From: Rhizorhabdus dicambivorans
Lineage (GTDB): Bacteria; Pseudomonadota; Alphaproteobacteria; Sphingomonadales; Sphingomonadaceae
Assembly (NCBI RefSeq): GCF_002355275.1
Contig: NZ_CP023449.1
Coordinates: 3,202,001 to 3,266,000, forward strand
Direction: 5' to 3'
Length of the DNA: 64,000 nt
How positions within the stretch are numbered: the stretch's first letter is position 1; every line of letters begins with the position of its first letter. Both the position numbers and the translations under genes were made by a program. Below the pieces are notes generated by a model. It worked only from the letters and a program-made list of their open reading frames with translations, did not search any database and was not told the DNA's origin. Below, in pieces: positions 51,798 through 61,070 of the stretch.

Positions 51798-54700
51798 ATG
51801 GATACCGAGACGGCGAAGCGCACGGCATCGGACAGGAACAATCTCACCGACATCTTCGCGAAGACGCTGACGACCGGCGCCCTGCCGCGCGAACTGGCCG
51901 GGCTCGATGCCGAGCAGCTTGGCCGCGCGGCGGCCTTCGTGGCGGAGACGGCGCGCCGGCGGCGGCCGGGCCATGCCTCCATCGCGGTGCAGACGATCGC
52001 CGGCAATATCGGCGGGCGCCGGCTGATGCGGGTCGCGGTCGTCAACGACGACATGCCCTTCCTGGTCGATTCGGTTTCGGCCGCCATCGCCGCCCACGGC
52101 ATCGAGGTACGCCGCCTGCTCCATCCGGTCGTCGCGGTCCGCCGCGACGAAGATGGCGTCCTCAACGGCTTGCTGCCGCAGGGCAATGCCGGCGAACGGC
52201 GCGAATCGCTGATCTATCTGGAAGCCGACCGGATCGATTCGCGCAACCGCCGGGAACTGGCGCAGGAGATCGATCGCGTCCTGGAGGATGTCCGCGCCGC
52301 GGTGCGCGACTGGCAGGCGATGCAGGTGGCGTTGCGCGACGATGCCGAACTGCTGCCCGATGGCGAGGGCGCGGCGCTGCTGCGCTGGCTGCTCGACAAT
52401 AATATAACCCTGCTCGGCCGCCGGATCGAACCGGTCAAGGGCGAGGCGCGCGATCGCCTCGGCATCTGCCGGGTGGGCGAGCCGGAGCTGTGGCGCCCAC
52501 AGACGGCGAAGGCCGCAGTCGCCTGGTTCGAAGGCGGGGGAAGCGCCCCGCTGCTGCTCAAGGCCGATTGCCGATCGACCGTCCACCGCCGCGCCCCGCT
52601 CGACCTGATCGTCAATCCGGTCCGCCAGGGCAAGGCGATCGCCGGCCTTTCGATCCACGCCGGCCTGTGGACCAGCGCGGCGCTGCGCACCCAGGCCGAG
52701 GACATACCCGTGCTGCGCGCCCGGCTGACCACATTGGAGGAGCGGCTGGGCTTCGATCCGAAGGGCCATGCCGGCAAGGCGCTGCACCATGCCCTGTCGG
52801 AACTGCCGCCCGATCTCGTGCTGGCGCTGCCGGGCGAGGCGATCGAGCAGGTCGCCCTCACCGCCATGTCGCTGGTCGATCGCCCGCGCCCGCGCCTGGA
52901 GCTGGTCCGCGCGACACTGGGCGAGCATCTCGTCGCGATCGTGTGGCTGCCGCGCGAACTGCTGACCACCCAGCGCCGCGTCGCGATCGGCGAGATGCTG
53001 GCCGAGGCATCGGGCGCCACGCTGTCCAACTGGTCGCTCCAGCTTGGCGAGGGCGATCTCGCCCAGATACGCTACATGCTCGACGTCGCCCCCGGCACCG
53101 AAGTTCCCGACAGCGAACCGCTCGACCAGCGGTTGACCGAGATGCTGCGCGGCTGGGAGCCCGCGGTCGAGGCGCAGCTGGCCGAAATGGAGCCGGCGAA
53201 CCGCGCCGCGCGGCTGGCGATCGACTATGCGGCCGCCTTCCCGGCCGCCTATCGCACCCATTCGACCCCGGCCGACGCGGCGATCGACATCATCCGGCTC
53301 AACGCGCTGGCCGACGGCCATGCGCGCGGCTGCCGCCTCTATCGCAGCGAGCGCGATCCCGAGCATCGCCTGCGGCTGAAGATCTACCGGCGCGGCGCGC
53401 TGATCTCCTTGTCCGAAGCCGTGCCGGTGCTGGAGAATTTCGGCTTCCGCGTTATCGAGGAGATACCGACCCCGCTGGATCATGGCGCGATCGGCTTCAT
53501 CCACGAGTTCCAGCTCGATCTGCCGAGCGGCGCGACCGCCGCCGCGCTGCTCGGCCGCGCGGGCATCGCCGAGGAGGCGATCGCCGCGACCCTGGAAGGG
53601 CGCGCGGAGAACGACCTGTTCAACGAACTGATCGTCGCGGTGGCGCTGTCGCCGGAAGAGACGGTGCTGTTCCGCGCCTGGTTCCGCTATCTGCGCCAGA
53701 CCGGCTTCGCCTATGGCCTGGGCACCGCGGTCGAGGCGCTCAAGAAGGCGCCCGGCGTCGCCCGCGACATCATCGCCTATTTCCGCGCGCTCCATCATCC
53801 AAGCCGGCACGACACAGCCGAGGCCGAGCAGATCAACGGCCGGATCGAGGCGGGGCTGAAGAAGGTCGCCGCGATCGACGACGATCGCATGCTGCGCCGC
53901 TTCCGCGCCGTCGTCCGCGCGACTCTGCGCACCAATGCCTTCTCGCCCGCCGCGAAGGAAGCGCTCGCCTTCAAGATCGATTCCAGCGGCGTGCCGGGCC
54001 TGCCGGCGCCGGTGCCGTGGCGCGAGATATGGGTGTACAGCCCACGCATCGAGGGCATCCACCTGCGCGGCGGCCCCATCGCGCGCGGCGGCCTGCGCTG
54101 GTCCGACCGGCGCGACGATTTCCGCACCGAGAAACTGGGCCTGATGAAGGCGCAGGTGGTGAAGAATGCCGTGATCGTGCCGACCGGTGCCAAGGGCGGC
54201 TTCTATCCCAAGCAACTCCCCTCCCCCGCCGACCGAGACGCCTGGCTGGCCGAAGGAACCGAGAGCTACCGCATCTTCATCCGCGCGCTGCTGTCGGTCA
54301 CCGACAATATCGTTGAGGGCAAGGTGGTGCATCCGCCGAAGGTGGCGATCCGCGACGCCGACGATCCCTATTTCGTGGTCGCCGCCGATAAGGGCACCGC
54401 GACCTTCTCCGACGTCGCCAATGCGATCGCGGTGGAACGCGGCTTCTGGCTGGCCGACGCCTTCGCCTCGGGCGGCAGCCATGGCTATGACCATAAGGCG
54501 ATGGGCATCACGGCGCGCGGCGCCTGGGTCTCCGTCCAGCGCCATTTCGCCGAGATGGGCGTCGACGTGCAGAAGGACCCGGTCCGCGTCGTCGGCTGCG
54601 GCGACATGTCGGGCGACGTGTTCGGCAACGGCATGCTGTTGTCGGAAGCGATCCGGCTGGTGGCCGCGTTCGACCATCGCCACATCTTCCTCGATCCCGA

Positions 54701-56459
54701 TCCCGATGCCGCGAAAAGCCATGCCGAGCGGGCGCGGATGTTCGCGCTGCCGCGATCGAGCTGGGCCGATTATGACGCGAAGCTGATCTCCAAGGGCGGC
54801 GGCGTCTTCCCGCGCGACCAGAAGGAGATACCGATCTCGCCGCAGGTGAAGGCGGTGCTGGGCATCGAGGAGGACGTGCTCGACCCGTCCGGACTGATCG
54901 CGGCGATCCTGAAGAGCCCGGTCGACCTGCTGTGGTTCGGCGGCATCGGCACCTATGTGAAGGCAAGATCGGAGACCAACGCCGAGGTGGGCGACCGCGC
55001 CAATGAGGCGCACCGTGTCGATGGCGAGGATGTCCGCGCCAGGGTGATCGGCGAAGGCGCCAATCTGGGCGTGACCCAGGCCGGGCGCATCGCCTTCGCC
55101 GAGAAGGGCGGCCGCATCAACGCCGACTTCATCGATAACAGCGCAGGCGTCGACTGCTCGGACAACGAGGTCAACATCAAGATCGCGCTCAACCGCGAGA
55201 TGCTGGAAGGGCGCCTCGAATTCGAGAAACGCAACGCGCTGCTGGTGCGGATGACCGGCGATGTCGCGCACATCGTGCTGGAGGACAATCGCCTGCAGAC
55301 GCTGGCGCTGTCGCTCGCCGAGCGCGGCGGGGCCGATGCGTTGCCGTCGCAGCTGCGTGTCATCGAGATCCTGGAGCAGGCCGGACGGATCAACCGCGCG
55401 GTGGACGGCTTCCAGCCGAACGAGATGCTGCTGCGCCGGGCACAGGAGCAGCGCGGCCTGACCCGGCCGGAGCTGGCGGTGGCGCTGTCGCACGGCAAGC
55501 TGGCACTGCAGGACGCGATCGAGGAGAGCGGCCGCGCCGACGATCCGATGCTGACGCCGCTCCTGCACGCCGCCTTCCCGCCCGCCATGCGCAAGGACTT
55601 CACCGATGCGATCGACAGCCATCGGCTGCGTCCGCAGATATTGGCCACCAAGATGTCGAACCGGGTGATCAACCGGCTGGGGCTGGTGGCGCCGTTCGAG
55701 ATGGCCGAGGAGGAAGGCTGCGCGCTCGCGCAGGTGGCGACCGCCTATTTCACCATCGATGCCCTGTTCGGCCTGGAACCCCTGTTCGCGCGGATCGAGA
55801 CGGCGGCAATGCCCGAGCAGGCCCGGCTCACGCTGCTCGCCGCGCTCGCCGAGATCGCGCGCCCGCATGTCGCCGATCTGCTGCGCAGCAGTGCCCCCGA
55901 CACCGACATCGGCACGATGGTGGAGATGCTGCGCCCGGGCCTCACGCGGCTGGACAAGGCCCGCGACGAGTTGATGAAGGCTGAGGCGCGCCAGCTGTCC
56001 GAACAGCTTCGCCACCGGATCGGCGGCGAGGGCGTCGATCCCGCGCTGGTCGACGGCGTGATCCGGATCGCCGAGCTAGACGGTGCGATCGGCACCGCGG
56101 CGCTGGCCAGCGAGCTATCAGCCGACGAGGTGGACGTCACCCGCGCCTATGTGGTGCTGGGTGAGGCGCTGGGGCTCGACTGGGCCAAGGCGGCCGCGGG
56201 GCGCTTCCGCTCCGCCGACGCCTGGGAAAGGCTGCTGATCGCCGGCCTCACGCGCGAGTTCGGCCAGATCCGGCTGGATTTTCTCGCGCGGCATGGCGGC
56301 AAGGGGCCGGCCAAGGCGGTGTCCGACTGGCTCGGCGCGCACCAGGCGAGGGTCGAGCAGTTCCGCCAGACCGTCGCCCGCGCGCGATCCGCCTCCGCCC
56401 CGACCGCCGCGATGCTCGCCCAGGTCGCGGCCCAGGCGCGGACGCTGCTGATGCGCTGA
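51798..56459 (+). CDS. gdhB: NAD-specific glutamate dehydrogenase, large (180-kDa) type
   Basis: Oxidatively deaminates glutamate to 2-oxoglutarate and ammonia. 1,553 residues from ATG 51798 behind AGGAGCGGAGC. Regulatory ACT-like N-terminal half (IPFLVDSV-type MPFLVDSVSAAIAAHGIEVR near residue 85), then the catalytic half: IARGGLRWSDRRDDFRTEKL at ~755-790, GLMKAQVVKNAVIVPTGAKG, GFYPK, and the NAD-binding VGCGDMSGDVFGNGML near 930, with IGEGANLGVTQAGRIAF further on. This size and layout match the large GDH group of alphaproteobacteria and Pseudomonas. No adjacent regulator. Confidence 0.95.
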   Translation: MDTETAKRTASDRNNLTDIFAKTLTTGALPRELAGLDAEQLGRAAAFVAETARRRRPGHASIAVQTIAGNIGGRRLMRVAVVNDDMPFLVDSVSAAIAAHGIEVRRLLHPVVAVRRDEDGVLNGLLPQGNAGERRESLIYLEADRIDSRNRRELAQEIDRVLEDVRAAVRDWQAMQVALRDDAELLPDGEGAALLRWLLDNNITLLGRRIEPVKGEARDRLGICRVGEPELWRPQTAKAAVAWFEGGGSAPLLLKADCRSTVHRRAPLDLIVNPVRQGKAIAGLSIHAGLWTSAALRTQAEDIPVLRARLTTLEERLGFDPKGHAGKALHHALSELPPDLVLALPGEAIEQVALTAMSLVDRPRPRLELVRATLGEHLVAIVWLPRELLTTQRRVAIGEMLAEASGATLSNWSLQLGEGDLAQIRYMLDVAPGTEVPDSEPLDQRLTEMLRGWEPAVEAQLAEMEPANRAARLAIDYAAAFPAAYRTHSTPADAAIDIIRLNALADGHARGCRLYRSERDPEHRLRLKIYRRGALISLSEAVPVLENFGFRVIEEIPTPLDHGAIGFIHEFQLDLPSGATAAALLGRAGIAEEAIAATLEGRAENDLFNELIVAVALSPEETVLFRAWFRYLRQTGFAYGLGTAVEALKKAPGVARDIIAYFRALHHPSRHDTAEAEQINGRIEAGLKKVAAIDDDRMLRRFRAVVRATLRTNAFSPAAKEALAFKIDSSGVPGLPAPVPWREIWVYSPRIEGIHLRGGPIARGGLRWSDRRDDFRTEKLGLMKAQVVKNAVIVPTGAKGGFYPKQLPSPADRDAWLAEGTESYRIFIRALLSVTDNIVEGKVVHPPKVAIRDADDPYFVVAADKGTATFSDVANAIAVERGFWLADAFASGGSHGYDHKAMGITARGAWVSVQRHFAEMGVDVQKDPVRVVGCGDMSGDVFGNGMLLSEAIRLVAAFDHRHIFLDPDPDAAKSHAERARMFALPRSSWADYDAKLISKGGGVFPRDQKEIPISPQVKAVLGIEEDVLDPSGLIAAILKSPVDLLWFGGIGTYVKARSETNAEVGDRANEAHRVDGEDVRARVIGEGANLGVTQAGRIAFAEKGGRINADFIDNSAGVDCSDNEVNIKIALNREMLEGRLEFEKRNALLVRMTGDVAHIVLEDNRLQTLALSLAERGGADALPSQLRVIEILEQAGRINRAVDGFQPNEMLLRRAQEQRGLTRPELAVALSHGKLALQDAIEESGRADDPMLTPLLHAAFPPAMRKDFTDAIDSHRLRPQILATKMSNRVINRLGLVAPFEMAEEEGCALAQVATAYFTIDALFGLEPLFARIETAAMPEQARLTLLAALAEIARPHVADLLRSSAPDTDIGTMVEMLRPGLTRLDKARDELMKAEARQLSEQLRHRIGGEGVDPALVDGVIRIAELDGAIGTAALASELSADEVDVTRAYVVLGEALGLDWAKAAAGRFRSADAWERLLIAGLTREFGQIRLDFLARHGGKGPAKAVSDWLGAHQARVEQFRQTVARARSASAPTAAMLAQVAAQARTLLMR

Positions 56460-56769
56460 CGAGATGCGCTGACGAGAGACCCTCGAAGCGCCGTCGAACG
56501 CCAACCTCCACGAAATTGGACAAAACTTCTCGGGTCTTGTGCTCAAGATCATTGTCAGCCGCCGCCTTGCCCGCCTATCATCCGGGCGTGGGGGCGATGG
56601 CAGTTGATGTCGGCTTTCCGGGTATCACCGACCCGGGCGCGGCCAGCCTCCTGCCAGCTGACGGGAGGCAGCGGCTGATGCGATCAACTTTTCGGCGAGC
56701 CAGTCCCCCAGCACTCGTCCGCCGTTCCGGGGTTCCTGCCCCGGCACCGATGACCAGCCGGGTTACGCG
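56460..56769. other. 310-base gap after the glutamate dehydrogenase gene
   Basis: No gene, repeat or hairpin I can support. Short frames here are Arg/Pro-rich shadows. It precedes the GTG-started reductase-domain gene. Confidence 0.6.
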
Positions 56770-57741
56770 GTGAGCGATTTCAATTATCTGCTGCTGCTGC
56801 CGGCGGGCATCGCCGTTCTGCTGTTCATCCTGCTCGCCTTCATCCTGGCGCGCCGCGTGCGCGGCGAGGGGCTCGAAGCCCCCGATCCCCGGCCCCGACG
56901 CCATGTCCCCCCGCCGGTCGCACCAGTCGCGATCGCCCCCGTTCCGCCGCCCCAGGCGGAACGACCGCCTTATGGCGCCTGGCGGCTGATCGAGCGGATA
57001 TTGGCGAATCCGGATTCGGCCGGCGGCCCGCTATATCGGCTCTGCTTCACGCCCGAAGGCGAAATCCCGGTGTGGCGGCCAGGCGCGGTTGCCCATGTCT
57101 ATTGCGGGCCGGCAGCCGACGTGCTGGCCCCCGGCGGCACCGCCCATGCACCCGCCGGCGAATATATGATCGGATCGCTGCCGACCGAAGGGCTGCTCGA
57201 CCTCGTCGTCCGGCTCGCGGTGGGACATGGCGTGGGCGAACAGCATCGCTCGCGCTGGCTCTGCCAGGGCATCGAGGTCGGCCAGCAGGTGGCCATCGCC
57301 CTGCGCGACGACCCCGCCTTCCTGCCGCCGCCCGATGAGGTTCCGCTGATCCTCATCGGCAATGCGATCGGCATCGCCGGGCTCGTCGCGCATATCAAGG
57401 CGCGGCCCCAGGGCACCCGCAACTGGCTGATCTTCGGCGATCGGAACAGCGCTGACGATCGCATGTTCGCCGCCGAAGTGACCGACTGGGTGTCTAGTGG
57501 CCATCTCGAACGCTGCGATCTCGTCTTCCCGCGCGAGGGCGAGGCACAGCGGCTGGTGGTCGACCAGATCAACGACTCCCAGGCCCCCCTGCTCGATTGG
57601 GCGCTGGCGGGCGCGGCGATCTATGTCTGCGGAAGCGAGCGGATGGGCAATGACGTCCACGCGGCGTTCAGCCGATTGCTAGGCCCGGAAGCGTTGACGG
57701 CGATGGCCGAGGCGGGCCTGTACCGGCGTTCGATATATTAA
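56770..57741 (+). CDS. Membrane-anchored sulfite-reductase-flavoprotein-like FNR domain, degenerate cofactor sites
   Basis: 323 residues from a GTG at 56770. One N-terminal membrane helix (LLLLPAGIAVLLFILLAFIL), a Pro-rich linker (PVAPVAIAPVPPPQAERPPY), then the C-terminal half of a CysJ/CPR-type reductase: WLIFGDRNSADDRMFAAEVT, LVFPREGEAQRLVVDQI, AAIYVCGSERMGNDVHAAF, and AEAGLYRRSIY with the terminal aromatic that stacks on FAD. The FAD motif RxYS is replaced by GEYMIG, and the NADPH loop GPGTGIAPFR by GNAIGIAGLV, so electron transfer may be altered or lost. No FMN domain and no cysI neighbour. Confidence 0.8.
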   Translation: MSDFNYLLLLPAGIAVLLFILLAFILARRVRGEGLEAPDPRPRRHVPPPVAPVAIAPVPPPQAERPPYGAWRLIERILANPDSAGGPLYRLCFTPEGEIPVWRPGAVAHVYCGPAADVLAPGGTAHAPAGEYMIGSLPTEGLLDLVVRLAVGHGVGEQHRSRWLCQGIEVGQQVAIALRDDPAFLPPPDEVPLILIGNAIGIAGLVAHIKARPQGTRNWLIFGDRNSADDRMFAAEVTDWVSSGHLERCDLVFPREGEAQRLVVDQINDSQAPLLDWALAGAAIYVCGSERMGNDVHAAFSRLLGPEALTAMAEAGLYRRSIY

Positions 57742-58766
57742 ATTGAGGCTTCGCCCAGGATTTCCGCAAATTGGCTGGGCCGCAATTCGCGAACAAGCTG
57801 GCTGCGGTCGCACTGGCCGGGCGCCTTGTCGGGCCGCCAGCGGTGGAAGCGGGTGCCGTGGCGGAAGCGACCATCGGTGATCTGGTCGTAGATCACCTCG
57901 ACAACCAGTTCGGGTCTCAGCGCTATCCAGGGCTTCTCCTCACCCCCGTTCCAGCGGCTCGGTCCACCGGGCTTGTCGCCGGTGAACCCGGGCCCGCCGC
58001 AATGCGGCCGCAGCATCGGGCCGAGCGCGCGCCGCTCGGCCGCCTTGAACGCCGAGGTGAAGCCGACATGGTCGAGCCGGCCTTCATGGTTATAGAGGCC
58101 GAGCAGCAGCGAGCCCACCTCGCCCTTCGCCGTTTCGCGATAGCCGCCCACGACACAATCGGCGGTGCGCAACTGCTTGACCTTGACCATCGCCCGCTCG
58201 CCGGCCCGATAGGGTTCGTCGAGGCGCTTGGCGACAACCCCGTCGAGCGCGCCACCGCTGCGGCGCAGCCAGGCGTGAGCCTGCTCGACGTCATCGGTGG
58301 CAGGGGACAGGATCAACATGTCCGATCCGGTGCGGCGATGGAAATCCTCCAGCAGCTTTCGCCGCCGGGACAGCGGCTGGTCCGTCCCGAACGGCCAGTC
58401 GAACAGCACATATTGGGCGGGGGCTTCCCGCACCAGCCTCGCGACACGGCTGGCCGCCGGGTGAAGCCGGGCCTGCAGCGCGCCGAAGGACAAATGATCG
58501 CCGATCGGGATGACCAACTCGCCGTCCAGCGCGAAGTCAGGTTCGTCCAGCGCTTCGAGCGTGGCAATGACATCGGGAAAATAGCGGGCAAGCGGCTTGC
58601 CCGATTTGGAGGTCAGCGAAACCGGCCCGCCATCCGCGCGTCGGGCGATGGCGCGGAAGCCGTCCCATTTGGGTTCATATTGCCAGCCGGGCCCGACCGG
58701 CAGATCCCCGGCTAGCCGCGCCTCCATCGGCGCGAGCACCGGGCCCGCGCCGCCGGGCGCACTCAC
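57738..58766 (-). CDS. ATP-dependent DNA ligase, LigC-like
   Basis: Seals nicks in DNA using ATP; in bacteria this group joins alternative end-joining or base repair. 342 residues from a GTG at 58766 that overlaps the small upstream gene stop (GTGA). Motif I EPKWDGFRAI with the adenylated Lys33; motif III LDGELVIP; motif IV LDGVVAKRLDEPY; motif V MVKVKQLRTADCVVGG; and OB-fold C-terminal region LLGLYNHEGRLDHVG. No Ku or polymerase gene lies in the window. Convergent with the reductase gene, overlapping by four bases. Confidence 0.92.
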   Translation of the reverse strand: MSAPGGAGPVLAPMEARLAGDLPVGPGWQYEPKWDGFRAIARRADGGPVSLTSKSGKPLARYFPDVIATLEALDEPDFALDGELVIPIGDHLSFGALQARLHPAASRVARLVREAPAQYVLFDWPFGTDQPLSRRRKLLEDFHRRTGSDMLILSPATDDVEQAHAWLRRSGGALDGVVAKRLDEPYRAGERAMVKVKQLRTADCVVGGYRETAKGEVGSLLLGLYNHEGRLDHVGFTSAFKAAERRALGPMLRPHCGGPGFTGDKPGGPSRWNGGEEKPWIALRPELVVEVIYDQITDGRFRHGTRFHRWRPDKAPGQCDRSQLVRELRPSQFAEILGEASI

Positions 58767-58939
58767 TTCTTGCGGTCGCCGCGATCGCCCTGCCCCGGCT
58801 TGGCGCCGGTCTTGGCCTGGGTGCGGCGATCGGCGGCCAGCGACCGGCCGACATCATCCGATTCCTTGAAGCGGCCCCTCTCGTCGCGGCGCATATAGCG
58901 CTTGTCGGTACCGGTATCGATCAGTTCGCGCTTGGACAT
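58763..58939 (-). CDS. 58-residue basic protein upstream of the ligase
   Basis: Starts MSKRELIDTGTDKRYMRRDE at 58939, behind AAGGAGAGTGACG, a clear ribosome site. The product is highly charged (Arg/Lys/Asp), with a long disordered tail (RTQAKTGAKPGQGDRGDRKK). Its stop overlaps the ligase GTG, so translation is coupled. Function is unknown; ligase-linked DNA binding is plausible because of the charge, but this is inference. Confidence 0.75.
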   Translation of the reverse strand: MSKRELIDTGTDKRYMRRDERGRFKESDDVGRSLAADRRTQAKTGAKPGQGDRGDRKK

Positions 58940-58961
58940 CGTCACTCTCCTTGGGAGAGCT

Positions 58962-59210
58962 TTAACGATCGAGAGATTCGCTGGTTTCCCGTCCCGTCGC
59001 GCGCCGGAATAGCCACACCCGGATCGCGCTGGCGAGATTGGGCAGGTCATCCGCCTCCACCCGCTCGGCATCGATCCGCGCGACCAGGGCGTTGAGGGGG
59101 ACGCCCTCCTCCCCCGCCGCACGGACGAGCGCCTCCCAGAAGATCGGCTCGAGGGTGATCGAGGTGGCGTGCCCGGCGATGTTCACCGAACGCTTGACCG
59201 GGCCCGCCAT
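58962..59210 (-). CDS. Ribbon-helix-helix domain protein
   Basis: 82 residues from ATG 59210. SVNIAGHATSITLEPIFWEA then LVRAAGEEGVPLNALVARID is an RHH_4-type (PF13467) domain: a beta strand followed by two helices, used to bind DNA as a dimer. A tail (WLFRRATGRETSESLDR) follows. It lies 17 bases after phaB on the same strand. In several alphaproteobacteria short RHH proteins sit near polyhydroxybutyrate genes, so a regulatory link to phaB is possible. Confidence 0.8.
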   Translation of the reverse strand: MAGPVKRSVNIAGHATSITLEPIFWEALVRAAGEEGVPLNALVARIDAERVEADDLPNLASAIRVWLFRRATGRETSESLDR

Positions 59211-59227
59211 GGCGACGCCTTCCCGCG

Positions 59228-59950
59228 TCAGTACATGTGCTGGCCGCCGTTGATCGACATGGTCGATCCGGTGATGAACCCGGCTTCGTCGGCGCAGAGA
59301 TAGGCGACGCCGCGGGCGATCTCCTCGGCATGGCCGAGGCGCCCGACGGGGATCTTGGCGACGATCTTGGCCAGCACGTCCTGCGGCACCGCCGCGACCA
59401 TGTCGGTATCGATATAGCCCGGCGCGATGGCGTTCACGGTGACGCCGGCCTTGGCGCCTTCCTGCGCCAGCGCCTTGGTGAAGCCGTGGATGCCCGACTT
59501 GGCGGCGGCATAGTTGACCTGGCCGTACTGGCCGGCCTGGCCGTTGATCGAGCCGATGTTGACGATCCGGCCCCAGCCACGGGCCCGCATGCCCGGGAAG
59601 GTCGCCTTGGCCATGTTGAAGCAGCCGCCCAGATTGGTGTCCATGACGTCCTTCCAATCCTGGTAGGTCATCTTGAGCAGGGTGCCGTCGCGGGTGATGC
59701 CGGCATTGTTGACGACGATGTCGACCGGGCCCAGTTCGGCCTCGACCTGCTCGACGCCCTGGTGGCAGGCGTCATAATCCGCCACATCCCATTTGTAGCT
59801 GCGGATGCCGGTCCGTTCGGTGAACTCGCGCGCGCGCTCGTCATTGCCGGCATAGTTGGCGGCGACGATCGCCCCGCCGTCCCTCAGCGCCAGGCTGATC
59901 GCCTCGCCAATGCCCCTGGTTCCGCCGGTAACGATCGCAACACGAGCCAT
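59228..59950 (-). CDS. phaB: Acetoacetyl-CoA reductase
   Basis: NADPH-dependent reduction of acetoacetyl-CoA to 3-hydroxybutyryl-CoA, the second step of polyhydroxybutyrate synthesis. 240 residues, classical short-chain dehydrogenase: TGGTRGIG cofactor loop near the N-terminus, NNAGITRDGTLLKMTYQDW, IVNIGSINGQAGQYGQVNYA with catalytic Ser/Tyr and then AAKSGIHGFTKALAQEG (Lys), GYIDTDMV and a final FITGSTMSINGGQHMY. INGQ and GQ-G-Q-VNY are typical of PhaB as opposed to FabG. No phaA or phaC gene is in the window. Confidence 0.93.
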   Translation of the reverse strand: MARVAIVTGGTRGIGEAISLALRDGGAIVAANYAGNDERAREFTERTGIRSYKWDVADYDACHQGVEQVEAELGPVDIVVNNAGITRDGTLLKMTYQDWKDVMDTNLGGCFNMAKATFPGMRARGWGRIVNIGSINGQAGQYGQVNYAAAKSGIHGFTKALAQEGAKAGVTVNAIAPGYIDTDMVAAVPQDVLAKIVAKIPVGRLGHAEEIARGVAYLCADEAGFITGSTMSINGGQHMY

Positions 59951-60041
59951 ATTTGCGTCTCCCCAAAGATTCGGCCTGATGCTAATGCTAGAGCCTGTTC
60001 GGGCCGAGCGGAAGCGCCCGTCATCAGGAAAATACGCCGAA

Positions 60042-61070
60042 TCAGGCGCTATTCGCGGCAGAGCCAGCGCCTATCCAGCCCTGAAGTTGCTCAGCGATGA
60101 CCGTGGCCAGCATTTCCACTCCCGCAGGGCTGTCGTTCAGGCAGGAAAGATAGGCGAACGCCTCTCCCCCGGCGCCAAGGAACTGGTCCCGTCCCTGCAT
60201 CGCCAGTTCCTCCAGCGTCTCCAGGCAATCGACCGAGAAACCCGGCGCGATCACCGCGATCCGGCGCACGCCCTCGCGCGCCAGCCGCTCCAGCGTGGCA
60301 TCGGTAGCGGGTTCGAGCCATTTGGCGCGGCCGAAGCGCGACTGGAAGCTGACCACCAGATCGCGGCCAAGCGCCTCGCCGAGCAGGCGCGCGGTCGTCT
60401 GGCACTGGTCGTGATAGGGATCGCCGAGGTCGCGGGTCCGTTGCGGCATGCCGTGGAAGCTGGCGACGATCGCATCGGGCGCGAAGTCGAGCGCATGAAG
60501 CTGATCGCGCACCGAGGCCGCGAGCGCGGCGATATAGGCGGGGTGATCATAATAGGGCGGCAGGGTCCGGATCGCGGGCTGCGCGCGCATCGCGCCGACC
60601 GCCGCGAACACCGCGTCATGCGCTGTCGCGGTGGTCGCGCCGCAATATTGGGGATAGAGCGCGGCGATCAGGATGCGGTCACAGCCCTGGGCCTGCAGCG
60701 CCGCCAGCCGCTCGGCGATGGCGGGGCGGCCGTAGCGCATCGCATGGTCGACGACGACATCCGCGCCGAAACGGCCGGTGAGCGCCGTCGCCTGGCGCCG
60801 GGTGATCGCGGCGAGCGGCGACCCTTCCGGGGTCCAGACCTCGGCATAGGCCCGCGCCGACTTGCGCGGCCGGATGTTGAGGATGATCCCGCGCAGGATC
60901 GGCTGCCAGAGCAGCGCCGGAATCTCGACCACGCGCCGATCCGACAGGAACTCGGCCAGATAGCGGCGTACCGCGCCGGGCGTCGGGGCGTCGGGCGTGC
61001 CGAGGTTGACCAGCAACAGGCCGATCCGGTTTCCGGAAGCGGGCGCGGTGGCCCGAGTGACATCGTTCAT
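60042..61070 (-). CDS. hemH: Ferrochelatase
   Basis: Inserts ferrous iron into protoporphyrin IX, the last step of protoheme synthesis. 342 residues. Marks: [65 protein letters not shown] (His ligand), and [14 protein letters not shown] near the end (Glu). The start overlaps the stop of the molybdenum subunit gene upstream (ATGA at 61067-61070), which is an unusual neighbour, and may simply reflect local packing. Confidence 0.95.
   Translation of the reverse strand: MNDVTRATAPASGNRIGLLLVNLGTPDAPTPGAVRRYLAEFLSDRRVVEIPALLWQPILRGIILNIRPRKSARAYAEVWTPEGSPLAAITRRQATALTGRFGADVVVDHAMRYGRPAIAERLAALQAQGCDRILIAALYPQYCGATTATAHDAVFAAVGAMRAQPAIRTLPPYYDHPAYIAALAASVRDQLHALDFAPDAIVASFHGMPQRTRDLGDPYHDQCQTTARLLGEALGRDLVVSFQSRFGRAKWLEPATDATLERLAREGVRRIAVIAPGFSVDCLETLEELAMQGRDQFLGAGGEAFAYLSCLNDSPAGVEMLATVIAEQLQGWIGAGSAANSA

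Noticed and set aside
51690-56015. 1,441-codon open frame on the minus strand
   Set aside because: It is exactly antisense to the glutamate dehydrogenase gene, His/Arg/Asp-rich, without family sequence; a shadow of high-GC codon bias.
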